Positions 1-7,500 of a stretch of 30,593 nucleotides of DNA are shown here, piece by piece; position 1 is the stretch's first letter, and every line of letters begins with the position of its first letter. Origin of the DNA: an uncultured Oscillospiraceae bacterium (GTDB lineage: Bacteria; Bacillota_A; Clostridia; Oscillospirales; Oscillospiraceae); NCBI GenBank assembly GCA_900770015.1, contig CAAGIU010000466.1, positions 1 to 30,593 of the forward strand. The letters are read 5' to 3'. A program made the position numbers and the translations under genes. Under the pieces are notes generated by a model. The model searched no databases. It saw nothing but the letters and a program-made list of their open reading frames with translations, and had not been told where the DNA came from.

Positions 1-13
1 ATACCATTTTATC

Positions 14-131
14 CTGCGCTTATCGCGCAGACCGCCAGTGGCGGTGAGAAATGTATGGACTACGTTTTTTAGCGGCGATGCCGCTGACCGCAAGACTGCG
101 GTCTCATAAAACGGTATTTTACCGTTTTATG
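14..131. repeat. Array of five short perfect hairpins
   Basis: Five perfect stem-loops lie almost end to end: 14-30 (6 bp stem), 31-45 (6 bp, loop AGT), 71-85 (6 bp, loop GAT), 86-103 (7 bp, loop AGAC) and 105-131 (12 bp, loop TTT). Only the 25 bases at 46-70 are unpaired. Read on the minus strand, the array follows the stop codon of the nitroreductase gene, so it would sit in that gene's 3' untranslated region. No T-run follows the last stem, so it is not a classical intrinsic terminator. The element may extend beyond the start of the window. It is probably a dispersed structured intergenic repeat; function unknown. Confidence 0.7.
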
Positions 132-156
132 AAAAACTAGTATCAAACCGGAATTG

Positions 157-690
157 TCATACTGACGGAGGAAAAGAATTGAACCAGGCCCTATCCGCAA
201 AGGCTTTCTTTTTGGGAACCGTCGGAGCGCTTTCCCCGATCCCCACGGGAAGAAAACAAACCAATTCATAATCCGGCGGCAGATTCAGCAGCCGCGCCAT
301 CTGATCGCAGATCCGGTCATCATCGGTGATGTGCCCTTCATACCAGCAGCTCTGATATCCCAAGGCAACGATGGTAAGCAGCATGTTTTGGATCGCCGCG
401 GAATAGTCCTGTACGGCGAAGCAATTATCCCGGTACGCGCAAATCCTCTGGGTCAGGACGCAAATTGCCGCCGGAGCCGTTTCCCCCACATCGGGGTGGA
501 TCACGCCGTGTAGCTTTCTCAATACTTCCGGGTCGTCAACGGCGATGAGGCTGGTTGTCTGTTTGTTGCAGCCGGAGGGAGCCGCGAGACCGGCCTCCAG
601 GATCGTTGTCAGATCCTCCCGCGGCACCGGTGTGGCTTTGAATTTTCCCCGATAGCTGTGGCGAGAGTGAATTGCGTCTGTTACGTTCAT
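157..690 (-). CDS. Nitroreductase family protein
   Basis: This 177-residue protein matches the FMN-dependent nitroreductase fold, whose members reduce nitro compounds, quinones or related substrates with NAD(P)H. The N-terminal SRHSYRGKF stretch (residues 9-17) fits the family's Arg/Ser phosphate-binding motif for FMN. The AAPSGCNKQ segment near residue 36 and the GYQSCWYEG segment near residue 112 match the second and third conserved blocks. The length is normal for the short, single-domain subfamily. The start is set by an AAGGAG-like site just upstream. A good promoter lies at 791-819, leaving a leader of about 90 bases with two hairpins. The substrate cannot be told from the sequence. It appears monocistronic. 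Confidence 0.88.
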   Translation of the reverse strand: MNVTDAIHSRHSYRGKFKATPVPREDLTTILEAGLAAPSGCNKQTTSLIAVDDPEVLRKLHGVIHPDVGETAPAAICVLTQRICAYRDNCFAVQDYSAAIQNMLLTIVALGYQSCWYEGHITDDDRICDQMARLLNLPPDYELVCFLPVGIGESAPTVPKKKAFADRAWFNSFPPSV

Positions 691-720
691 TTTCCCGGTC
701 TCCTTCCTTTGTTACCCTGT

Positions 721-775
721 GGCGCAGCGACTGCGCCTGCATCACGACAAAAACCTTCCGCTGGCTGTGGCGGAA
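721..775 (-). other. Two hairpins in the nitroreductase leader
   Basis: Between the promoter at 791-819 and the nitroreductase start codon lie two stem-loops: 721-737 (7 bp stem, loop CGA) and 756-775 (6 bp stem). They are too small for a recognised riboswitch class and no terminator follows. They could be part of a repeat or a simple leader structure. Confidence 0.45.
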
Positions 776-790
776 ATCTCATTCAGTACC

Positions 791-819
791 ATTATAACTA
801 CCTATCGTTCGGCAGTCAA
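791..819 (-). promoter_or_regulatory. Sigma-A-type promoter for the nitroreductase gene
   Basis: Read on the minus strand, TTGACT (814-819) and a perfect TATAAT (791-796) are separated by 17 bases. This is near consensus for the housekeeping sigma factor. Transcription would start near 784 and run into the nitroreductase gene. Confidence 0.75.
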
Positions 820-832
820 TAGCGAAGATGAG

Positions 833-993
833 GGCAGCACCGCATAATGGGGCAAGGAGATTCGGCGAGAGATTTTGGCACAAGCGAAAGTACGAAAAAT
901 GCGGGAATACTGGATGTATTTCCCATTTTTCGTACTGCGCGCTTGGGGCAAAAGATCCGCCGAAGCCCGCAGTCCCCATTGTGCGGTGTTGCC
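833..993. repeat. 161-bp imperfect palindrome, MITE-like
   Basis: The two halves are inverted copies with scattered mismatches. GGCAGCACCGCATAATGGGG at 833 pairs with the reverse complement of CCCCATTGTGCGGTGTTGCC ending at 993. The centre, AGTACGAAAAATG...CATTTTTCGTACT, forms a nearly perfect inner stem around the loop TGGAT. It contains no plausible gene. Short reading frames cross it but have no ribosome site and follow the palindrome. The size and symmetry suggest a non-autonomous mobile or dispersed hairpin repeat. I cannot assign flanking target duplications with confidence. Confidence 0.75.
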
Positions 994-1151
994 TGAGGAA
1001 AATGTCATGGGGGAAGCGTGCCGGGAAAGGGCGTTTTGGAATGCAGAGCTTTCACAGATTCCGAATCTGCCGGATGCCTCCCTTGGGAGGGCGAAGCGCT
1101 TCCCTGCATCTGCGTTTTTTGCGGTACTTGAAAGGGATCACACGAAAAAAG

Positions 1152-1240
1152 GGGGCTGCCTCTCTTGATTGTCAAAAATCATTTTGAGACAGCCCCGTCG
1201 TTATTTTTGGGGCTGCCTCACTTGCTAGTGAGACAGCCCC
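1152..1240. repeat. Two tandem GGGGCTGCCTC hairpins
   Basis: The arms GGGGCTGCCTC and GAGACAGCCCC occur twice in a row. At 1152-1196 they enclose a 23-base loop. At 1209-1240 they extend to a 14-bp stem with one mismatch and a TGCT loop. Both hairpins carry the same one-base mismatch, so they share ancestry. They may act as bidirectional terminators or be part of a repeat; the first is followed by CG and then TTATTTTT. Confidence 0.65.
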
Positions 1241-1274
1241 GCGCTGTAAGCGCCGGTGCGTTAAATTACAATTT
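1241..1274. repeat. Partial copy of the intergenic hairpin repeat
   Basis: GCGCTGTAAGCGCCGGTGCG at 1241-1260 is identical to 28792-28811. In both places an AATTT-ending AT-rich tail follows, here AAATTACAATTT. This looks like one end of the repeat family seen more fully at 28748-28811 and, inverted, at the window end. Confidence 0.6.
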
Positions 1275-1355
1275 CACGTCCTGTTTATGAAAACCGATGG
1301 CCGAATTTTCTCTTTGCGGCGGATTTTTCGGCTGTGAGAAAAACCATGGGAGTGG

Positions 1356-1384
1356 TTTACTTTTCCCGCCGGTCATGCTACAAT
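1356..1384 (+). promoter_or_regulatory. Promoter of the 5'-nucleotidase gene
   Basis: TTTACT (1356-1361) and TACAAT (1379-1384) are separated by 17 bases, a good sigma-A arrangement. The start codon is at 1422, giving a leader of about 30 bases that contains the AGGAGG ribosome site. Confidence 0.7.
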
Positions 1385-1421
1385 GAAGCTGGATCAATAA
1401 TAAAAAAGGAGGAAATATTCT

Positions 1422-3263
1422 ATGCGCAAAATTCTGGCACTGGTGCTGGCAATGGCCCTGTGCTGCGGACTCTTCAGCGGCGTGAGTGCCGAGGAAGCGA
1501 AGCAGGATGTGGTCATTCTCTACACCAACGACGTACACACCTACATCGACAATCCCCTGAGCTATGATGTCATCGCCGGCATCAAGGCCGAGCTGGAGAA
1601 GATCTACGGCCAGGGCAATGTTCTGCTGGCGGATGCCGGCGACCATGTCCAGGGCACAGCCTACGGTTCCATGGACAAGGGCGATACCATCCTTGCGCTG
1701 ATGAATGCCGCGGGCTACGACATCGCCACCCTGGGCAACCACGAGTTTGACTATGGCATGGAAAAGGCCCTGGCCAATGTGCAGGCCGCCGCGTTCCCCT
1801 ATGTTTCCTGCAACTTCTACCACGAGGAAAATGGCGTTCCCGGCGAGCCTGTCCTGGAGGCCTCCCACATCTTTGAGACCGCAGGCGGCCTGAAGGTTGC
1901 CTTCGTGGGCATCACCACCCCCGAGACCTTCACCAAGTCCACCCCCGCCTACTTCCAGGACGGGAACGGCACCTATATCTATGGCATCTCCGGCGGTGAG
2001 GACGGCGCGGCTCTGGCTGCCGACGTTCAGAAAGCCATTGATGCGGTCGTCGACAGCGCCGATGTCATCATCGGTCTGGGCCATCTGGGAGACGATCCCG
2101 CTTCCCAGCCCTGGACCAGCGAAGAGACCATCGCCAGGGTCTCCGGCCTGGATGCCTTCATCGACGGCCATTCCCACTCCACCGTCATCGGCAAGGAGGT
2201 TTCCGGCAAGGACGGCCAGGCTGTTCTGCTGACCCAGACCGGTGAGTACTTCGATGCCATCGGCATGATGGTCATCAGCGGCGAGACCGGCGCCATCACC
2301 ACCGACCTGATCGGCTTCAATAAGCTCACCGAGGTGGTCAAGGATGAGAATGGCGAGGTCAAGAAGGACGACAAGGGCAACGAGGTCACCGAGGTTGTGG
2401 GCTATGAGCTGGTTTCTGAGTTGTATACCGGCGAAGCATGGCCCGTGAATGATGAGGTTGCCGCCATCAAGGAAGCCTGGATGGCCGATATCGACACCCG
2501 CCTGGGCGCCAAAATCGGCGAAACCGCCCTGACGCTGGACAACTACGATGCCGAGGGCAAGCGCCTGGTCCGCTCCCAGGAGACCAACACCGGCGACTTC
2601 TGCGCCGATGCGCTGTACTATCTGTTCGACAATATGGGCCTGGATGTGGATGTGGCCATTATGAACGGCGGCGGCGTCCGCAATAAGGCCGTCACCGGCG
2701 AGCTGACCTACAAGGTCGCCAAGAGCATCCACACCTTCGGCAACGTGGCCTGCCTGCAGACCGTCACCGGCCAGCAGCTGCTGGATGCGCTGGAATGGGG
2801 CGCCCGCAGCGCAGGCACCGGCGAGGAGTGCGGTGGCTTCCTGCAGGTTGCCGGCATCACCTACAAGATCGACACCGAATGGCCCGAGTCCACCCGGAAG
2901 GACGACAAGGGTGTCTGGATCGGCGGCCCCACCGGCGGCTACCGTGTCCACAGCGTGCAGGTTTACAACAAGGAGACCCAGGCCTATGAGCCTCTGGATC
3001 TGACTGCCAGCTACAATCTGGCCGGCTATAACTACACCCTGCGGGACCTGGGCGACGGCTTCAATATGTTCTCCGGCGCTGTCAATGTGCTGGACTACGT
3101 GATGGAGGACTACATGGTCCTGGCCAACTACATTTCCGGCTTCGAGGGCGGCGTGGTGGAAGCTGCCAACTCCCCCCTGGCCGCCAGCTTCCCCGGCATG
3201 CTGCTGGACTACGCCACCACCGGCGGCAGCGGCCGTATCGTTATGGAGGCAGCCGCCCGGTAA
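1422..3263 (+). CDS. Secreted 5'-nucleotidase / cyclic phosphodiesterase (UshA/CpdB-like)
   Basis: This 613-residue protein has an N-terminal signal peptide (about residues 1-23, cleavage after VSA). A calcineurin-like metallophosphoesterase domain follows. Metal-binding motifs are visible: TNDVH (35-39), DAGD (71-74), GNHEFD (105-110) and GHSHS (near 248). From about residue 360 comes the 5'-nucleotidase C-terminal substrate domain, with the NGGGVRN motif. Family members hydrolyse nucleotides, UDP-sugars or 2',3'-cyclic nucleotides outside the membrane to scavenge nucleosides and phosphate. There is no C-terminal anchor or cell-wall motif, so it is probably released. It has its own promoter, a strong AGGAGG site and a terminator hairpin downstream. 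Which substrate it prefers cannot be read from the motifs. Confidence 0.93.
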   Translation: MRKILALVLAMALCCGLFSGVSAEEAKQDVVILYTNDVHTYIDNPLSYDVIAGIKAELEKIYGQGNVLLADAGDHVQGTAYGSMDKGDTILALMNAAGYDIATLGNHEFDYGMEKALANVQAAAFPYVSCNFYHEENGVPGEPVLEASHIFETAGGLKVAFVGITTPETFTKSTPAYFQDGNGTYIYGISGGEDGAALAADVQKAIDAVVDSADVIIGLGHLGDDPASQPWTSEETIARVSGLDAFIDGHSHSTVIGKEVSGKDGQAVLLTQTGEYFDAIGMMVISGETGAITTDLIGFNKLTEVVKDENGEVKKDDKGNEVTEVVGYELVSELYTGEAWPVNDEVAAIKEAWMADIDTRLGAKIGETALTLDNYDAEGKRLVRSQETNTGDFCADALYYLFDNMGLDVDVAIMNGGGVRNKAVTGELTYKVAKSIHTFGNVACLQTVTGQQLLDALEWGARSAGTGEECGGFLQVAGITYKIDTEWPESTRKDDKGVWIGGPTGGYRVHSVQVYNKETQAYEPLDLTASYNLAGYNYTLRDLGDGFNMFSGAVNVLDYVMEDYMVLANYISGFEGGVVEAANSPLAASFPGMLLDYATTGGSGRIVMEAAAR

Positions 3264-3313
3264 TTTCCGGTGTGCAGTCCCTGCCCGGAGAAATCACATG
3301 ACATAAGCGAAGA

Positions 3314-3363
3314 AACGAACATCCCTCCCCGCCGTCATTACGGCTTCGGGAGGGATGTTTGTT
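3314..3363. terminator. Bidirectional terminator between convergent genes
   Basis: A 16-bp stem with one mismatch (arms 3314-3329 and 3348-3363, AACGAACATCCCTCCC) lies between the phosphoesterase and oxidoreductase stop codons. Each arm is flanked or ended by short A or T runs, so it could end transcripts from both sides. Confidence 0.7.
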
Positions 3364-3377
3364 CAATCGGGGGGTGT

Positions 3378-4349
3378 TTATTCAAAGGGATAGCGGATGC
3401 CCCAATCGGCGCGGAGCTTGTCCATCCACTGCAGCATACGGATGGTTTCTTCGTGGGGCATTTCCTCGCAGGCTTTGCCGCCCCGGGCAAGCTCCCGTCG
3501 GCAGGCCAGAAGTTCGTATTCGTAGCCGTTGATCTGCGGGGGTACCTGAACGGTCTGAACCAGAGCATGATCCTGGTCGAAAACCTCGATTTTTTCCACA
3601 TTGTTGATGTTGGTGCAGTGCAGATACCCCCGGCTGCCGTAGACGATGCCCATTCGGTGGGAGGCAGCCATCATGGAGCAGGTCAGCACCGCGATCCTGC
3701 CGTCCCGGTAGGTCAGGGTGATGCTGTCCTGGCAGTCCACGCCGGTGTCGCAGTAGGTGCAGGTGCCGCGGATATCCGCAATGTCGTCCCCGAAGACCAT
3801 GGAGGCGAAATTCAGGCAATAAATGCCGATGTCCAGCAGGGAGCCGCCCGCCAGCGCGGGGGTGGTCATCCGGGGCACATGGCTGATGGGGTAGGAAAGG
3901 TCCGCCATGATCATGTGGGGCGTTCCGATGACTCCGGAATCCAGAAGCCGCCGGATGATTTTGCGGCTGGGCATATAGCGGGTCCAGATCGCCTCTGTGA
4001 TGAAGACGTTCTTTTCTTCCGCATAGGCAAACAGCTCCCGGGCCTGGTCGGCGCTGACGGTCATGGGCTTTTCCAGCAGGACGGGCTTACCGAAGTCGAT
4101 GCAGCGTCTGGCGTGGGCCAGGTGGAAGGAGTGGGGAGTGGCCACATAGACGAGGTCCACCTCCGGGTCCGAGAGCATTTGCTCATAGGAGCCGTAGGCC
4201 TTTTCAAATCCCCATTTCTCCCGGAATCTTTGGGCCTTTTCCAGATCTCTGGAGGCCACCGCATAGGCGCGGACGCTGTCATCCAGTCCGTTGATGGCCT
4301 CTGCCATTTTGCAGGCAATGTTGCCCGCTCCCAAAATTGCTACGTTCAT
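3378..4349 (-). CDS. Gfo/Idh/MocA family oxidoreductase
   Basis: This 323-residue NAD(P)-dependent dehydrogenase starts with a Rossmann motif, AILGAGNIA (residues 4-12). It has the family hallmark EKP at 93-95 and the active-site block GGSLLDIGIY at 168-177. The position often held by His is Tyr177 here, as in dihydrodiol/xylose dehydrogenase-like members. Family enzymes oxidise or reduce sugars, inositols and related compounds; the substrate is not evident. I chose the start at 4349 because an AAGGAG site lies eight bases upstream and the Rossmann fold begins at once. An upstream in-frame ATG would add 78 unrelated residues. The promoter is at 4384-4412 and the gene is probably transcribed alone. 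Confidence 0.92.
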   Translation of the reverse strand: MNVAILGAGNIACKMAEAINGLDDSVRAYAVASRDLEKAQRFREKWGFEKAYGSYEQMLSDPEVDLVYVATPHSFHLAHARRCIDFGKPVLLEKPMTVSADQARELFAYAEEKNVFITEAIWTRYMPSRKIIRRLLDSGVIGTPHMIMADLSYPISHVPRMTTPALAGGSLLDIGIYCLNFASMVFGDDIADIRGTCTYCDTGVDCQDSITLTYRDGRIAVLTCSMMAASHRMGIVYGSRGYLHCTNINNVEKIEVFDQDHALVQTVQVPPQINGYEYELLACRRELARGGKACEEMPHEETIRMLQWMDKLRADWGIRYPFE

Positions 4350-4383
4350 GGTGCATGCTCCTTTTCTTGATTTGTTTGTTTCC

Positions 4384-4412
4384 ATTGTAGCAGAAAACCT
4401 CCGGCTTGTCCA
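4384..4412 (-). promoter_or_regulatory. Promoter of the oxidoreductase gene
   Basis: On the minus strand TGGACA (4407-4412) and TACAAT (4384-4389) are spaced by 17 bases, 35 bases upstream of the chosen start codon. This supports the start at 4349 over the longer frame, whose extra codons would cover the promoter. Confidence 0.65.
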
Positions 4413-4443
4413 AGGAGATTGCGGTATTTCCGTATTATTTTCA

Positions 4444-4477
4444 AAAGCGCCCGATTTCAGACGAAATCGGGCGCTTT
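4444..4477 (-). terminator. Terminator of the RCC1-repeat kinase gene
   Basis: A perfect 15-bp stem (arms 4444-4458 and 4463-4477, loop AGAC) is GC-rich at its base. On the minus strand it is followed by TTTTGAAAATAA. It lies about 70 bases after the kinase stop codon and separates that gene from the oxidoreductase promoter. Confidence 0.75.
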
Positions 4478-4549
4478 GAAGCTTTCGCGGGGTGCCGGTC
4501 ATCTTCCCAGGGACATTTCTTTGAAGAAAGCCGGACTGGGATCCTGCGG

Positions 4550-7500
4550 TTACGGTCTGCCGGTTATGGAAATGTTGGTCCAACTGCCGACATTACACTG
4601 CTTATCGCCGTTGGTGCCGGTGGCAAATACGGTGCCATCCTTTCTCAGGCAGAGGGTATGGGCGCTGCTGCTGGAGAAGCTGACGATATCCTCCAGATTT
4701 TTGATCACCTTATCGGCATAATCCGTTGTCATCAGGAAGCCCTCGGAGTCCATACCGATGCACATGGTATCGGTGGCGGCAATGGCGACGATGTCGCGCC
4801 ATGTGCTCACGTTGTACTGGCCGGAGCTGCTGGAGCCGGTGAAGAGGATCGTGCCGTCTTTCTTCAGGCCGATGGTGTGCTTTTTGCCCACGGCAATGGC
4901 AACAACGTCGGTCCAGTTCTCGACCTGACACTTGCTGTATTCGTTATTGCCGGTGGCGACAACGGTGCCGTTTTTCCGCAGACCCACCGTGTGGTCTGTT
5001 CCCGCGGCAATGGCAACGATGTCCTCCCAGTTGCCCACCATGCACTGTCCGTATTTGTTTTCACCCGTGGCCAGCACCGAGCCATCCGCGCGAAGGGCAA
5101 CGGTGTAGTTTTCACCGGCGACCACATCAATGATGTACGACCAGTTGACGACATTGCCCTGGCCCTTGTCGTTGGAACCTGCCGCAAGGACGGTGCCGTC
5201 TGCTTGCAGGCCGATGGAATGATTGCTGGCGGCGGCAACGGCGATCACATTGTCCCATCTGCCAACATTGCACTGTCCATAGGAGTTAAGACCGGTTGTC
5301 AGCACCTTGCCGTCCTCCGTGACACCCAGGGAGAAGCCGGTGCCTGCGGCGATGGTATGGATATCACCGACCCTGTTTGCCAGAGCCTGGGCAAAGGTCT
5401 CGCCCAGATTTCTGTCGGTGCGGGTGTCGATAAAGCCGCCCACGCCGTCCTCCTTGGGAACAACAATATGCTTCCAATCCTCCACGGCGATTCTGGATTC
5501 TCCCTTGTTGCCTGTGGCGATCATGGTGCCGTCCTTCTTTACGCCGACAGTAAAGTCCTTTCCTGCGGAGATGGCCACGATGTTCCGCCAACCATTGACA
5601 TTGCACTGGCCCTGGGTGTTTGCGCCCACGGCAACGACGGTGCCGTCCGCTTTCAGACCCACGGTGTGGTTGAGACCTGCGGAAATGGCAACGATGTTTT
5701 CCCAGTCGCCCACGGCGCACTGCCCGCCGTCGGATTTGCCCACGGCCACAACCGTGCCGTCATCCTTCAGACCCACGGTGTGGTAATCGCTGGCGTCAAT
5801 GGCGACAATGCCGGTCCAGGTATCCACATTGCACTTGCCGTCGATGTTGTCGCCTGCCGCCGTAACCGTACCGTTGGTCCGCAGACCCACGGCGTGCTCA
5901 TAGCCTGCGGCGATATCGACGATCCGATTCCAGCCGCGGACAATGTTCGGGAAATTCCTTTCGCCGATGTTTCCTGCGTCGCCGGTAAAGTATACTGTGC
6001 CGTCCGACTTCAGACCCAGCGTATAGTTGTGCGCCGGGGCCACATCCACGATGTTTTGCCATACGAATACATTGCATTCGTTGTGGTCGTTGGCGCCTGT
6101 GGAGATGAGGGTTCCGTTGCTTCTCAGGCCGAAGGTGTTGTATCTGCCGGCATAAACCGCCACGATATCCGTCCAGCCGTTGACGCTGCTCTGATTGTAC
6201 ATGTTCTCCGCACCCACGGCCACCACGGTGCCGTCTGTCTTCAGACCGACGGTATGACCGTAGCCGGTTGCGATGCTCCTGGAAGCCTGAAGCGCGTATT
6301 CCCAGGGCTCCAGGCCCTCATCCGGGGCTGCTTCCATCAGCGCCGTTCTGTCGGATGGCTGCATGAGTCTGGTCCAGGACTCGGCGGCGCTCAGATTCCA
6401 GGTATCCTCTCCGCCAACCTCCACCAGCCTGCCGTTGGATTTCATGCCGACGGTCAGCTTTGGGCTTGTGCGGATGGCGACAATGCCTGTCCAACCGGAA
6501 ACGTTGCACTGCTTGCCCGCGGTCTGCCCGACGGCTCTCACGGTTCCGTTGGCATGTACGCCGAAGGTATAATTTCCGCAGGCGGCAATGGCGATGATAT
6601 CCTTCCAGCCGTCCACACCGCACTGACCGTAGGCGTTGCTGCCCACTGCCACAACCGTACCGTCTTTTTTCAGACCGACCGTGTGATTGTCGCCGGCGGC
6701 AACACTTACGATGTCGGTCCAGTCATCCACATTGCATTCGTTCAGGTGATTCGAACCTGCGGCGATTACCGTTCCGTCGGATTTCAGGCCAACCACATGG
6801 GTGCCTCCGTCCGCAAGCTCCACGATATCCACCCAGTATCTGGCGTTCTCTCTGCCGCCCCTGGTGTCTCCCGCAACCAGAACCGTACCGTCGGTTTTGA
6901 TGCCCATGGTGCAGTTCTCATAGGCATAGATTTTTTCCACATTGCTCCAGGTGGAGAGCTTTGTCTCGCCGAACTGATCCCGTCCGGTGGTGATCACTTT
7001 GCCGTCCTTTTTCAGGCCGACGGTGTAGCAATTGCCTGCGGCAACGGCCACAATATCAGACCAGTTCTGAACCTTGGTCTCTTTATAGATTCCGGTTACA
7101 CCGATGGCCACAGCGCTGCCGTCCTTCTGGACGCCGGCGATGTGGGTATTGCCCGGAGCGAAGCTCGTTGCCGCCTGAAGGGCATATTTCCAGGCGGGGA
7201 TTTCCTCTTCGGCAGGCTCCGTTACTGCTTCCGTGGGAGGCGCGGTGGTTTCCGGGGGAGTGGTTTCGGTGGAAGGCTCGGTTTCCTCGGAAGGCGCGGA
7301 TGGCTCTTCCTCGGGTTCCTCCGGTGCCGGATTGATGACGCCGGCGATGACAATGGTGTCGTCGGCCTTCAGACCGATGGTGAAGGTACGTCCCGCGCAG
7401 ATGGCAACGATATCTGTCCATCCTGTCACATCGCACTGTCCGAAGGTATTGTCGCCGGTGGCAATCGCGGTGCCGTCCATGCGCAGACCCACTGTGTGGT

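Noticed and set aside
157..800. Riboswitch in the nitroreductase leader
   Set aside because: The leader of about 90 bases holds only two small hairpins, with no recognisable aptamer core or terminator switch.
828..1187. Small open frames in the repeat region
   Set aside because: They run across the palindrome and have no ribosome site. Their sequence is explained by the repeat.
1266..2951. A 561-codon open frame antisense to the 5'-nucleotidase
   Set aside because: The plus-strand gene has clear motifs, signal peptide, promoter and ribosome site. The antisense frame is low-complexity Gly/Ala/Ile/Asp sequence typical of a GC-rich shadow.
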